Notes: generated by a model not told the origin, from the letters alone. Positions 25,528 through 34,372 are shown, counted from the stretch's first letter. The stretch is 64,000 bases of DNA from Paenibacillus silvae (GCF_014639235.1 NZ_BMFU01000009.1:124001-188000), one strand, 5' to 3'. Made by a program: numbers and translations.

Positions 25528-25637
25528 GGACAGAACAAACGAAGGAAGCGAAGCGTTCGCCTTTATCCCCGGATTTTCCCCTTTACAGAGGGATTGAAAA
25601 AAATCCGGGGATAACAGTGATCCGCAGTTGTTCTGTT
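25528..25637. repeat. Palindromic intergenic element of about 110 bp
   Basis: Nested inverted repeats: outer arms ACAGAACAA (25530-25538) and TTGTTCTGT (25628-25636), a small GCGAAGCGTTCGC hairpin (25548-25560), and inner 15-base arms TTATCCCCGGATTTT (25563-25577) and AAAATCCGGGGATAA (25600-25614). It fits a structured, possibly dispersed repeat. The interval 25320-25671 otherwise holds only the lipoprotein terminator. Confidence 0.6.
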
Positions 25638-25671
25638 ACCGCAGTGTCCAGTGGAAACGAGTAGAACTTCA

Positions 25672-26172
25672 CTACATATGCTTTTTGCGGCCCATGATGA
25701 TCCATGCCCCACCCACAATCAACGCAATAGCAATAAAAGGCTGAACATAGCTCATGTTGCTTAATACCGAGCCGATGGACATGACAGTGAAGAATAACAG
25801 CGAAAGAACCGTCAGAATGTTAATCGGAATGAGCAGCCATTTATTCCTACCCCCGAACCAATAGAGCTCAAACAGACCTACAGCTGGTGCCAGAAGGAAT
25901 CCTGGCCACATCGTACCCCAGTTATCAAACAGCATTGCGATCTGACAGACGATACCTACGGTCAGAAGCAGGCCGCCGGGAACAAGCATCCCGACCCCTC
26001 GGCCGATCATGGAGAAGTACATCCAGTGAAAGAACAGTCCGAGCGGAATAACAAACAGTGTAGGCCAGAAGGTCGCAAAGATGGTGCCCGGTCCCAAGCT
26101 GCCCCCTTGATTCAGAATGAGGTATACACCCAGCAGAATCAGGACAGGTGCAAGAATTGTACGTTTAGCCAT
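25672..26172 (-). CDS. Small integral membrane protein (DUF5668/LiaF-like N-terminal type)
   Basis: A 166-residue, strongly hydrophobic protein with about five membrane segments. Repeated modules of the form GxxLILxGxxLLLxxxG (PVLILLGVYLILNQGG, GGLLLTVGIVCQIAML) and Trp-Pro turns (FWPTLFVIP, MWPGFLLAPAVGLFELYW) resemble the membrane part of LiaF/LiaI or DUF5668 proteins, which often accompany cell-envelope stress regulators. It ends with a KKHM tail. GGAGAG lies close before the ATG. No partner kinase or regulator is adjacent, so function remains open. Confidence 0.65.
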   Translation of the reverse strand: MAKRTILAPVLILLGVYLILNQGGSLGPGTIFATFWPTLFVIPLGLFFHWMYFSMIGRGVGMLVPGGLLLTVGIVCQIAMLFDNWGTMWPGFLLAPAVGLFELYWFGGRNKWLLIPINILTVLSLLFFTVMSIGSVLSNMSYVQPFIAIALIVGGAWIIMGRKKHM

Positions 26173-26293
26173 AATGTCTCTCCTTTTTTTGAATATGGAA
26201 TCATCGTTCCGTACGTATGTATTTATGATTTTCGTTACTCACAGCATACCATGAACTGGAAAACAACAACCTCCGTCTTTGGCGTTAAACTTA

Positions 26294-26313
26294 ACCTAGA
26301 CTAAAGTCTAGGT
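26294..26313. promoter_or_regulatory. Perfect 20-bp dyad, possible MerR-type operator
   Basis: ACCTAGACTAAAGTCTAGGT is perfectly symmetric (9-2-9) and sits 121 bases upstream of the membrane protein gene at 25672-26172. MerR-family operators often have this ACCT..AGGT form, but no MerR regulator gene is in the window and spacing to a promoter is unclear. The flanking intergenic sequence up to 26456 holds no other feature I can support. Confidence 0.4.
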
Positions 26314-26456
26314 AAGCTGCCTGTAGCCATGCCGTATCTGTAATCGTCCCATTGTATAGTCCTGATTTTCTGCCCCTCTGCGTTATTCTGTTGATGAATC
26401 GTTCCAACTTGTATCGTTAGGATTATGTCATGACGACTGGATGTGCATCCAGACTG

Positions 26457-27491
26457 TTACAGCCCGGTTTTGACGAGACTTGCCCGGTATTGTCCCGGGG
26501 TTTGTCCAGTCCACTTTTTGAACGCATTCTGAAAGGCACTTTGCTCTGAAAAATGCAGGGCATACGCAATATCTCCGACTGAGTAGGTTCCTCGTTGTAA
26601 ATATCGAAGTGCGATTTGCTTCCGTACCTGCACGGAAATCTCGTTAAAGGTGGTGCCCTCTTCACGCAATCTGCTCTGAAGTGTGCGAATACTCACGCCA
26701 AGATGCGCTGCGGTATGCTGTAATGTGGGAAAGAAGGAGGGCAGACTTTCCATGATCCAGCCGCTCACCTTGCTTGAGAAGGGATGGGAAGCATACAAAT
26801 CTGCTTGGGTCTCCTCGGCCATAGACTCAAAAACCTTCAGCATCCTGGCATCCGAATACAATACAGGCTGTGTCAGAATATCCCGGGACAACCGCAGGCG
26901 CGTGTGAGCAGCACCGAATTGAGGGGTTACCCCGAAAGAAGTGATGTAAGGAGACAGGTCACCAGCAGCATCAGGCGCATCATGACAGAAAAGCACCTCT
27001 TTCACGACTGCCCGGCGATTAGCCAGCTTGTTGATCAGATGCAGCACCGAAACAGCCATATCCTCCACACAATGTCGGGACATAGGCATATTGTCATTTT
27101 GCACAGACAGCTGAATGATCACATCCGGTCCTTTTATCTCCCACTCCAGTTGAAATCCACTATATATAATATCGTTATACCGCTGATATGCCGATAGCGC
27201 ATCTCCGATCGTTTTGGAATGCATCATGACGTATCCGGGCAGGCCCAGGTCCGCAAAATCCAACGTTAGCCCCTGGTTTAACCCAAAATACGGATCATCT
27301 GTATAATCCGCGGCGCGGCGCATGATTCGTTCCAGTTCGTTGACGGGAATCCGTGCATCGGGGTTCTCCGTCACGACAGGATCAATCGCCATCTCTTTGA
27401 AAAAAGATTCGGGGTCGAAACCTTTGTGCACCAACGTTTTCAGAATGGGGTAAACCATGCTAATCGAGACGCTTTGATTGAGATGTTTCAT
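26457..27491 (-). CDS. AraC-family regulator with arabinose-binding-like N-terminal domain
   Basis: A 344-residue regulator. The N-terminal two thirds match the Arabinose_bd type (PF12625-like: FDPESFFKEMAIDPVV, LGLPGYVMMHSKTIGDALSAYQRYND). The C-terminal 100 residues contain two helix-turn-helix motifs (TAAHLGVSIRTLQSRLREEGTTF and YSVGDIAYALHFSEQSAFQNAFKKWTGQTPGQYR), the AraC signature. This subgroup includes OruR/ArgR-like activators. The start could be ATG 27491, with GGAGG close upstream, or ATG 27539 with a weaker GAAGG site. It is divergent from a quinone reductase gene 134 bases away, the likely target. Confidence 0.85.
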   Translation of the reverse strand: MKHLNQSVSISMVYPILKTLVHKGFDPESFFKEMAIDPVVTENPDARIPVNELERIMRRAADYTDDPYFGLNQGLTLDFADLGLPGYVMMHSKTIGDALSAYQRYNDIIYSGFQLEWEIKGPDVIIQLSVQNDNMPMSRHCVEDMAVSVLHLINKLANRRAVVKEVLFCHDAPDAAGDLSPYITSFGVTPQFGAAHTRLRLSRDILTQPVLYSDARMLKVFESMAEETQADLYASHPFSSKVSGWIMESLPSFFPTLQHTAAHLGVSIRTLQSRLREEGTTFNEISVQVRKQIALRYLQRGTYSVGDIAYALHFSEQSAFQNAFKKWTGQTPGQYRASLVKTGL

Positions 27492-27625
27492 AATTCCTCC
27501 GTTTGCGCGAATCCGCAATAATTCAGCGCCGTTGATCATTGGTATATGCCTTCGTTCATTCTATGCTTGTGATATGTCCGTTTCATCGGCTTTTATGAAC
27601 TCTATTATACAGGAGGAACACAAGG

Positions 27626-28213
27626 ATGAATGCAAATAAAATTCTGATCATTAACGGTCACCCTGACCCGCAAAGTTATTGCAGAGCGCTGTCAACGTCT
27701 TACGCAGAGGGGGCAAGAAAATCGGGAGCGTCTGTGGAACTGATCGATCTCAGCGAGATCGAATTCAATCCTAATCTGCGGTACGGCTATCGTCAGCGGA
27801 CAGAGCTGGAGCCTGATCTGCTGAAAGCACAGGAGTTGATTCGCTGGGCGGATCATCTGGTGTTTGTTTATCCGATGTGGTGGGGAACGATGCCTGCGGT
27901 ACTGAAAGGGTTTATTGACCGGATATTCCTGCCCGGATTTGCCATGAGATATCGGGAAAACTCAGTGCTTTGGGACAAATTGCTTAAAGGCAAGTCTGCA
28001 CAGCTCATCGTAACTTCCGACACGCCCCGCTTGTACAATGCATTGGTATACGGAAACGCGGGTCACAGACTCATGAAAAACAACATCCTTAAATTCAGCG
28101 GTGTATCCCCGGTACGCGTGACCGACATTAGTCCAGTCCGCAATTCCACGGAAGCATTCCGGCAGAAATGGCTGGATAAGGTGAAGGAAATGGGGATGAA
28201 GCAGGGGGGATGA
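27626..28213 (+). CDS. NAD(P)H:quinone oxidoreductase, flavodoxin-like fold
   Basis: FMN- or FAD-dependent reductase of the NQO1/MdaB/KefF family, 195 residues. The N-terminal strand and loop ILIINGHPDPQSYCRALS are the phosphate-binding region. WADHLVFVYPMWWGTMPAVLKGFIDRIFLPGFAMRY is the strongly conserved flavin and dimer segment. AGGAGG stands nine bases before the ATG. Probably a detoxifying two-electron quinone reductase regulated by the divergent AraC protein, which is inference from context. Confidence 0.9.
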   Translation: MNANKILIINGHPDPQSYCRALSTSYAEGARKSGASVELIDLSEIEFNPNLRYGYRQRTELEPDLLKAQELIRWADHLVFVYPMWWGTMPAVLKGFIDRIFLPGFAMRYRENSVLWDKLLKGKSAQLIVTSDTPRLYNALVYGNAGHRLMKNNILKFSGVSPVRVTDISPVRNSTEAFRQKWLDKVKEMGMKQGG

Positions 28214-28263
28214 GCGTAATTCAGTAAAAGTAACTAATACCCAATCGAGTGGAACGTAAAAGA

Positions 28264-28307
28264 AAAGAGACGATGCAGGATAAGGCGCCTGTTTCGTCTC
28301 TTTGTCT
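28264..28307 (+). terminator. Terminator after the quinone reductase gene
   Basis: AAAGAGACGA (28264-28273) pairs with TCGTCTCTTT (28294-28303), followed by GTCTT. A weak T-run; may also act on the convergent CDF gene. Confidence 0.6.
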
Positions 28308-28371
28308 TCCGTGCAGATTGTTGATCACCTCACGTTATTTAGTGACTGCAGAACGTTGGTGAGTAATCTCT

Positions 28372-29376
28372 TTATTTTTCAATATCCGAAGATTTCTTGT
28401 CCCAGCTACTTACGCCGTCATCCTCAATAATGGAGATCGCCGCGTCGGCAATATCAGGGTCCAGCATCAGCTTCTCCTGAATGCGGAATTTGATATCATC
28501 GGCATCGGCCAAGGTGAGTCCCTTCGTCAGCTCAATCAGGCCCTCGACATGGTAATAGCGGCCCTCCTGAACGATACGCATCATCTGAATATCAGCCACA
28601 TGGCTGTCTGCCAGAATGATCTGGGACACTTTGTCTTCGATATCTTGCGGTGCAGCGACACCGATCAGACCAATCATGTTGTCATAGCCGACACGGAAGG
28701 CTACAGCGATCATCAAACATCCGATGATGGTCGTGACAATTCCGTCCAGCAGGGCAAAGTTGGTCAGTGCAATGACCACGACAGACACCAGCGCAAGGCT
28801 TGCCCCGAGTACTGCTACGACATCCTCGTAGAAGACGAGCCGGGTTGGAGGTGCCGCGCGTCCTACATTTTTAATTGCGGCCGGAACGAGTCCCAAGCCT
28901 GCTGCTTTCGGAGCACGGGCTTCCTTGAGAATCTCCTTCATCGCTTTGATGAGGATCGCCCCATCAATCAGGATATTAAGCACAAGTACGCCAATGTTGA
29001 TCCACAGACCATCCCCCGAATGCCCGGCAGGATGCCGGAGCAGATGAATGCCTTCGTGAATCGTTTCATAGGCCATGATGGTCACCACAATGACAGCAAT
29101 CATGCAGAAAATGTTGATGACCCGTCCGAATCCGGTCGGGAAGCGGCGTGTAGGCTGCTTCTCGGATAACACACTGCCGACAAAAACAAACCCTTGGTTA
29201 ATGGCATCGGCCAGAGAGTGCATTGCTGATGCAAACATGGCGCCACTGCCACTGAGCAAAAAGGCTCCCCCTTTACAGAGCGCAAGTATGGCGTTTCCGG
29301 CCATGGCTACAGCGGAGGATGTGTTTCCTTTTTTGACGAGAGACATAAAGCTCTCAGACTTCGGTTGTTCAGCCAC
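28372..29376 (-). CDS. Cation diffusion facilitator (CDF) transporter
   Basis: Proton-coupled metal exporter, 334 residues, with about six transmembrane helices. The family metal site is visible in helix 2, SAMHSLADAINQ (HxxxD), and a second Asp pair in helix 5 (FALLDGIVTTIIG). The cytoplasmic C-terminal ferredoxin-like domain is present (from about residue 240, with ADSHVADIQMMRIVQEGRYYHVEGLI). This helix 2 variant, with a long loop after helix 4, is the YdfM/MamB-distant subtype seen in Firmicutes. The start is GTG 29376, ten bases after GGGAGG. Metal specificity (Zn, Mn, Fe or Co) is not readable. Confidence 0.88.
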   Translation of the reverse strand: MAEQPKSESFMSLVKKGNTSSAVAMAGNAILALCKGGAFLLSGSGAMFASAMHSLADAINQGFVFVGSVLSEKQPTRRFPTGFGRVINIFCMIAVIVVTIMAYETIHEGIHLLRHPAGHSGDGLWINIGVLVLNILIDGAILIKAMKEILKEARAPKAAGLGLVPAAIKNVGRAAPPTRLVFYEDVVAVLGASLALVSVVVIALTNFALLDGIVTTIIGCLMIAVAFRVGYDNMIGLIGVAAPQDIEDKVSQIILADSHVADIQMMRIVQEGRYYHVEGLIELTKGLTLADADDIKFRIQEKLMLDPDIADAAISIIEDDGVSSWDKKSSDIEK

Positions 29377-29545
29377 TTCGGTAGTTCCTCCCAGAGATGT
29401 AATTGATGTAGAAAGACAGTCCTTATTCCGGTAGCTTGTGCATTTCCACTAAATGTTATTATAACTGCCTTTACATCTCCCAGCATTATGAAAAAATGGT
29501 CATATCATCATCTGTTCGACATAGGCATTCTCCAGTTACCTCAAG

Positions 29546-30157
29546 TTAATATTCGATCATCTCTATCTCACGCAGATTGCGATTGGATTGCTCCAGCAGC
29601 TCCGTGAACGTCTGAGCGACATAATAGACAAAGTCAGGGTCATGCTCGAATATAATGATCTGCCCGTACGTTCCTTGCTCTGTCGGGTCAAAATCCAGCA
29701 TCAGATACAGCGAGCCGCCTCCAAGCTTGCCAAAGATAATCCACGATTTCTGATGAAGATAGGGCTTGATCCGAGGGTCGAGCTCATGCATCTCTTCTGG
29801 GGTGAAATAATCCTGCATACGAATCTCAACCGTACCGTCATTTTCCTGCTGCATTTTTTCCAGCGATAACATATAGAAGACGTGGTCCTCATTCTGTGCC
29901 GCATCGCCTGGAAACAGGACATGAAAGGCATATCCGCTGCCATTTTTGCGTTTGTAAAATGCCCGTAAATCTGCTGGCAGACGAATGCCGTAATGCTGCT
30001 CGAACGCATCCAGCTGCTCGTCTGTTGCCCCTTCACGTTCCCTGTAGGCTTCGAGCAATTCCAGGTTTTCCTCGTCCTGCACCTTCTCTTCCAGCAGCTC
30101 CAGCAGCTCATCCATAAGTTCATCCATACGTTGTTCTGGCGTTTGCTCTGACATCAT
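29546..30157 (-). CDS. SMI1/KNR4 (SUKH) family protein
   Basis: A 203-residue acidic protein. The SUKH hallmark is seen in DEQLDAFEQHYGIRLPADLRAFYKRKNGSGYAFHVLFPG, and a later SWIIFGKLGGGSLYLMLDFDPTEQGTYGQIIIF strand cluster completes the fold. An N-terminal Glu/Leu-rich helix of about 40 residues precedes it. SUKH proteins are often immunity proteins of contact-dependent or polymorphic toxins, but many in Bacillales are free-standing and no toxin gene is adjacent here. An alternative start two residues downstream cannot be excluded. Confidence 0.8.
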   Translation of the reverse strand: MMSEQTPEQRMDELMDELLELLEEKVQDEENLELLEAYREREGATDEQLDAFEQHYGIRLPADLRAFYKRKNGSGYAFHVLFPGDAAQNEDHVFYMLSLEKMQQENDGTVEIRMQDYFTPEEMHELDPRIKPYLHQKSWIIFGKLGGGSLYLMLDFDPTEQGTYGQIIIFEHDPDFVYYVAQTFTELLEQSNRNLREIEMIEY

Positions 30158-30395
30158 GCATTCCTCCCCGAGAGAGTGATTTTTCAGATCATTCAGTAAT
30201 TTTATCCATACTAGCTCAGTTGGTTCAGGCGGTTCATCTACACGATGATCTTCTCTCTACTAGTATAGAATTACTCCAAAAGCACGTACAAGAAACTATA
30301 GACCCAAGTGGTGCCTCTATAGAATGAACTAATGGGAATGTGTAAAAGTGCACCTGAGGTTTGTCTCATCGGTAGTTTCTCATCTCCAAACAATC

Positions 30396-30438
30396 CAAAA
30401 AAACGTGAGCAGCAGGGAAATCCTGCAACTCACGTTTT
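30396..30438 (-). terminator. Terminator of the dioxygenase-esterase operon
   Basis: AAAACGTGAG (30400-30409) and CTCACGTTTT (30429-30438) form the stem. On the minus strand it is followed by TTTTTTTGG. No gene is visible between 30158 and 30452. Confidence 0.8.
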
Positions 30439-30452
30439 CACATGTAATTTAT

Positions 30453-31229
30453 TTATTCAAATTTCCAGCAGGACAAGCTCAGGTTACCGAGCTGATACGC
30501 CCGGAACAAGAGGGAGGCCTGTTTCTTCTCATCACCTGCACCCATTGCCAGCAGAAGCGGCACGAAATGCTCTGGTGTAGGGACCGCTGCCTGAGCGGAT
30601 GGAGCGAGCTTGTCATAAGCGAAGAGGGCTTCCGTATCCCAGCGCTCCAGCTTATCCTGAATCCAGCTGTCGAATTCCATGGCCCATGTATCAACGCCTT
30701 GACTTTCCCAGTTCAGGCGGCGCAGATTGTGTACCGTACCTCCACTGCCAACGACAAGAATATTCTGTTCACGCAGAGCAGCGAGGGCTTGCCCGACCTG
30801 ATATTGCTGTTCACCCGTCAGATAACGGTTGACGGACAGGGCAACCACCGGGATGTCCGCCTCAGGATACAACAAGCGCAGCACAACCCAAGCGCCGTGA
30901 TCCAGACCGCGGGTATCATCTGTTTGCACAGAAATGCCTGCTTCGGTAAGCAGCTTCACAACCTCGGACGTTGTCTCTGCATGCCCCTTAGCCGGATATT
31001 TGATCTGATACAGCTCAGGTTGGAAACCGCCAAAATCATAGATGGTTTCGTAGGTGTCAGGGACTGACGATACAAGCTGTGTAGTCGATTCCCAGTGCGC
31101 CGAGAACAGGACAATGGCTTTCGGTTTCGGCAGCTCCTGTCCAAGCTTTTGCAAAAACTCAGTGTATACATTCTCCTCCAGCGCCAGTGAAGGCGCGCCA
31201 TGAGCAATAAAAAGGGATGGCATCATCAT
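30453..31229 (-). CDS. 4,5-DOPA dioxygenase extradiol-type (LigB/YgiD family)
   Basis: Class III extradiol ring-cleavage enzyme family, non-haem Fe or Zn dependent, 258 residues. Metal-binding His residues are in IAHGAPSLAL near the start and FSAHWES; the Leu-Asp-His stretch RGLDHGAWVVLRLLYPEADIPVVALS and the GSGGTVHNLR loop complete the active-site signature of the YgiD/DODA group. Its natural substrate in bacteria is uncertain. The start overlaps the stop of the upstream esterase as ATGA; two in-frame ATGs follow immediately, and either could be the true start. Second gene of a two-gene operon ending in a terminator. Confidence 0.88.
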   Translation of the reverse strand: MMMPSLFIAHGAPSLALEENVYTEFLQKLGQELPKPKAIVLFSAHWESTTQLVSSVPDTYETIYDFGGFQPELYQIKYPAKGHAETTSEVVKLLTEAGISVQTDDTRGLDHGAWVVLRLLYPEADIPVVALSVNRYLTGEQQYQVGQALAALREQNILVVGSGGTVHNLRRLNWESQGVDTWAMEFDSWIQDKLERWDTEALFAYDKLAPSAQAAVPTPEHFVPLLLAMGAGDEKKQASLLFRAYQLGNLSLSCWKFE

Positions 31230-31900
31230 TCATTCATTCCTTTCGTATCTTCGGCAGTTACCTGAGCATCCGTCCGAAGGAAGTGTTGGAGTTTGACATA
31301 TAATTCAGGGGTTACTGTATGACCGCCCCGATAAGGCATATAAGTGACATGATCGGTGTGGCTGCGGAAAAATGCAGCATTATCTTCGCCCAGATGTAAC
31401 GGGAAAAGGTGATCCTGATCGCCGTGTGAGATCAATGCGGACAGGTTGGGAGAAGGCTGCAGCGTGTATTCATCTTTTACGAACTGCGGAATGTATCCGC
31501 TCATGGCAACGATGCCTTTAATGGCATCCCCCATGATCAGGGACAGCGTCATCGCCATGATGGCGCCCTGACTGAAGCCAACAATATAACGACGAGCAGG
31601 ATCGATTGCATATTGAGCCGACAGCTCAAGAATGAGGTGCTGTAGCCCTTGAACCGAGGCATCGTACAGCTCGCGGATAGGGTTTCCTATACTTTTAATA
31701 TGGAAATAAGCATATCCTCCGCCTTGTACAAGAGGACCGCGGATGGCAATGATAATGAAATTGGAGGACAAAGGCTCCATTAATTGAAGCATGTCCCGTT
31801 CGTCCGATCCCATGCCATGCAGCGCAAAAATAACCGGATACTGCTTGTTTTTATCGTAATGAGGAGGCAACTTCACCTCATGAATATAAGAAGAGCTCAA
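31226..31900 (-). CDS. Alpha/beta hydrolase, phospholipase/carboxylesterase type
   Basis: A 224-residue serine hydrolase. The oxyanion region is FALHGMGSDERDM, the nucleophile elbow is VGFSQGAIMAM (Ser in GFSQG), and the C-terminal acid and base lie in ISHGDQDHLFPL and YRGGHTVTPE. This is the YvaK/YtpA-distant carboxylesterase 2 pattern. The start is TTG 31900 with AGGAGG nine bases upstream; no nearer ATG is in frame. Coupled to the dioxygenase gene by a four-base overlap, which suggests a joint catabolic or detoxifying role. Confidence 0.85.
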   Translation of the reverse strand: MSSSYIHEVKLPPHYDKNKQYPVIFALHGMGSDERDMLQLMEPLSSNFIIIAIRGPLVQGGGYAYFHIKSIGNPIRELYDASVQGLQHLILELSAQYAIDPARRYIVGFSQGAIMAMTLSLIMGDAIKGIVAMSGYIPQFVKDEYTLQPSPNLSALISHGDQDHLFPLHLGEDNAAFFRSHTDHVTYMPYRGGHTVTPELYVKLQHFLRTDAQVTAEDTKGMNE

Positions 31901-32161
31901 ACCAATGCACCTCCTGATGGAATAAGGGTTACGTGTGAGTTAATTGTATAAAACAAACAACTTAAACCTGATGGCACGAATAGACCTGTAGCATAAAGTT
32001 CACTAATGTGAAAATAATATTCTTATTGATGAACAAAATTTATCATGATTTCATTGTAGGGTCAACATTTTTTTTGTATGATGAAAATATGTTTTGTATT
32101 AGGGAACTTGGATTGAGTATCAATCCTGTACTTTATTTCTGTAGAGGAGGACGTGAAGAAG

Positions 32162-32530
32162 TTGATGAAACATATCGTACCTATTCTTAGAATTTTTGAT
32201 GAAGCGAAGGCTAGGGAATTTTACACGGATTACTTGGGGTTCAAAGTGGACTGGGAGCATCGCTTCGAGGCCGATATGCCGCTGTACATGCAGGTTTCTC
32301 AGGATGATATTGTTATTCATCTGTCCGAACATCATGGAGACTGTACTCCTGGTGCAGCCTTACGCATTGAGACGGAGCATCTGGAGGAGCTGCATGAGCG
32401 GATTTCTTTGCAAAAATATAAATATGCGAGACCTGGTATTGAAGAAACACCTTGGGATTCACGGGAAATGACCATTACCGATCCATTCGGCAATCGCCTT
32501 GTTTTTGTAGAGACATCGGTTAAATCTTGA
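32162..32530 (+). CDS. Glyoxalase/bleomycin-resistance (VOC) superfamily protein
   Basis: A single VOC module pair of about 122 residues: VPILRIFDEAKAREFYTDYLGFKVDWEHRF is the first beta-alpha-beta unit, and MTITDPFGNRLVFVE the C-terminal strand with the usual DPxGN motif. Members bind metal and act on varied small molecules or bind bleomycin-like drugs; this subgroup (with HLSEHHGD) resembles the bleomycin-binding type. GAGGAGG ends at 32150, so TTG 32162 (11 bases) or ATG 32165 is the likely start; GTG 32153 would be only two bases away. Followed after 41 bases by an XRE-cupin regulator gene on the same strand. Confidence 0.8.
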   Translation: MMKHIVPILRIFDEAKAREFYTDYLGFKVDWEHRFEADMPLYMQVSQDDIVIHLSEHHGDCTPGAALRIETEHLEELHERISLQKYKYARPGIEETPWDSREMTITDPFGNRLVFVETSVKS

Positions 32531-32571
32531 TTTTAATGAAACGGTAGTTAGAGAGAAGAGAGGGCGGTCAC

Positions 32572-33120
32572 ATGGATATTGGCTTGGCCATTCGAACGAT
32601 ACGCAAACAGAAACAGATTACGATTATGCAGCTCTGTGAGGGGACAGGGTTGTCCAAAGGTTTTATCAGCAACGTGGAAAATAACAAAACCTCACCGTCC
32701 ATCGCTACACTGGAAAGCATTGCGGACTATCTCGACGTACCGCTGCCTTACCTGTTGTTGACATCAGAACAACGTATGAATGTGGTTCGCAAGCATGAGC
32801 GCAAGGAGACTACAGCGGGTAGCGGGCAGATTAAAGTACAGCAGTTAACAGCAAAAGGTGCTATGCGCATGTCGATTGTAGAGCTGCCGCCAGGGGCATC
32901 TACAGGTATCAGCAAACATGCGGGAGAGGAAAGCCATCTGGTGATGCAAGGGGTGATTCGGGCCAAACAGGGAGAAGATGAGGAAACGCTGGAAGCGGGA
33001 GATTCATTTACGTGGAATGCGATCGTACCTCATGAGGTTACCAATATAGGAAATGAGCCAGCGGTAGTCTTGATTGCGGTATCCAAAGAGTTGGAGCTGG
33101 ATCATCTGTTGGATACGTAA
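32572..33120 (+). CDS. XRE-family regulator with C-terminal cupin domain
   Basis: A 182-residue transcription factor. The N-terminal helix-turn-helix (IRTIRKQKQITIMQLCEGTGLSKGFISNVENNKTSPSIATLESIADYL) is followed by a linker and a cupin barrel (LPPGASTGISKHAGEESHLVMQGVIRA, then AGDSFTWNAIVPHEVTNIG). This architecture (PuuR/YdcN/SutR-like) senses a small molecule through the cupin. Probably cotranscribed with, or regulating, the preceding VOC gene. Ligand unknown. Confidence 0.88.
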   Translation: MDIGLAIRTIRKQKQITIMQLCEGTGLSKGFISNVENNKTSPSIATLESIADYLDVPLPYLLLTSEQRMNVVRKHERKETTAGSGQIKVQQLTAKGAMRMSIVELPPGASTGISKHAGEESHLVMQGVIRAKQGEDEETLEAGDSFTWNAIVPHEVTNIGNEPAVVLIAVSKELELDHLLDT

Positions 33121-33206
33121 GTGGAGGGGTGGAGAGAGAAAAATGGTAGGCACCGCCTTACCCCGCTCCATTGGTTCCAGCAAACACCGTCATAACTGGT
33201 CTAATT

Positions 33207-33404
33207 TCACTCATGGTACTCAAGCTCCTGACGTTTCCCAGCAGCATCATATCTAATTTCAAATTTATTGCCTTCAGCATCCTCACGAACGCGTTTGTTA
33301 TCCTTTATATAATAAATAGAGGCACCTGACTCTTTAGCCTGTTTACGTGCATGTTGATTCGCCTTTTTTAAAATTTCCTGGAGCTGTTCTCGATTCTCCA
33401 ACAT
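33207..33404 (-). CDS. Conserved small basic protein (65 residues)
   Basis: A highly charged protein with a Lys/Arg/Gln-rich helix (EQLQEILKKANQHARKQAKESG) followed by a short two-strand unit with Tyr and Asp residues (IYYIKDNKRVREDAEGNKFEIRYDAAG). GGGGGT lies seven bases before the ATG, and codon use looks genuine. I cannot assign a family or function. It is convergent with the XRE-cupin gene. Confidence 0.65.
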   Translation of the reverse strand: MLENREQLQEILKKANQHARKQAKESGASIYYIKDNKRVREDAEGNKFEIRYDAAGKRQELEYHE

Positions 33405-33447
33405 CTTGATACCCCCAATATCAATGTATGCTTTATTATATCATAAA

Positions 33448-33486
33448 CAGAAACACCACCAACCAGAACGCTGGTTGGCGGTGTCA
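33448..33486 (-). terminator. Terminator of the SDR gene
   Basis: ACACCACCAACCAG pairs with CTGGTTGGCGGTGT (one mismatch). On the minus strand it is followed by TTTCTGTTT. Located about 37 bases past the SDR stop codon. Confidence 0.65.
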
Positions 33487-33522
33487 TAAAGTAGCAAGGC
33501 AAATCTTTACTTGAAGCTATGC

Positions 33523-34242
33523 TTACTGTGGATTCGTTGTCCAGATACCTGCCGCTTTTACGAAGACACGGTCGGAGAGCTTGAGTGTTGCAAGCGCAAG
33601 CTCGGCTACGTCTTCGGCTTGCATCATGCGATCCTCATCTCCGATTTTCAGCCCGGCATTCACAGCGAGCTCAGTATTCACCGTGCTTGGTGTCAGTGCC
33701 GTTACACGGATGTTAGATTTGCGAACTTCCTGCATCAGGGATTCGGTCATGCCAAGCACCGCGAATTTGGAAGCGCAGTAAGCAGAGCCTGTAGCGAATC
33801 CACGCTCACCTGCAGTAGAAGCAATATTAATGATGCTGCCGCTGCTCTCCTTGATCATGCTTGGAAGAACGGCGCGTGTCACGTAGTATGTACCCATTAC
33901 ATTGACATGCAGGATGCGTTCCCACTCTTCAGGGTCCATATCCAGCAGCGTACCAAAACTGCCGATCCCTGCATTGTTAATCAGGATATCGACGGCTCCA
34001 AGTTCCAGCTCAATCGCTGCTACAGCGGCTTCGGCTTGTGAACGATCGGAGATGTCGGCTGTTGCACTTGTTACCTTCACGCCATACTCCTTGCTTAAAG
34101 ACTCCTGCAGGGCCTGCAGATCAGAAGCTGTGCGGGCGATCAGTCCAAGATGTACACCTTCCTTGGCAAGTGCTTCAGCGATGGCACGGCCAATGCCTTT
34201 ACCTGCTCCAGTAATAATGGCTGTTTTATTTTTAAGTTCCAT
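33523..34242 (-). CDS. Short-chain dehydrogenase/reductase (3-ketoacyl-ACP reductase-like)
   Basis: NAD(P)-dependent oxidoreductase of 239 residues. The cofactor loop is TGAGKGIG, followed by the structural NNAG motif. The catalytic Ser is in NIASTAGE and the Tyr-Lys pair in SAYCASKFAV (YxxxK). ATG 34242 with GGAGG nine bases upstream is preferred over a start at 34263. It resembles FabG-like paralogues of Bacillales (YueD/FabG type), but it does not sit in a fatty-acid operon, so the substrate is unknown. Confidence 0.9.
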   Translation of the reverse strand: MELKNKTAIITGAGKGIGRAIAEALAKEGVHLGLIARTASDLQALQESLSKEYGVKVTSATADISDRSQAEAAVAAIELELGAVDILINNAGIGSFGTLLDMDPEEWERILHVNVMGTYYVTRAVLPSMIKESSGSIINIASTAGERGFATGSAYCASKFAVLGMTESLMQEVRKSNIRVTALTPSTVNTELAVNAGLKIGDEDRMMQAEDVAELALATLKLSDRVFVKAAGIWTTNPQ

Positions 34243-34372
34243 GGGAATAATCCTCCTCAGCATTGGGGTTGGCTTTTGATTATACTATACTTTACCCAAC
34301 GATCGGAAATATGCGTCATTACAATCTAATGTGGACTGTACAATACAATCTAACTTAACTGCATAAAATAAT

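Noticed and set aside
26437..26452. CTGGATG-TG-CATCCAG hairpin after the AraC gene as a terminator
   Set aside because: No T-run follows on the minus strand.
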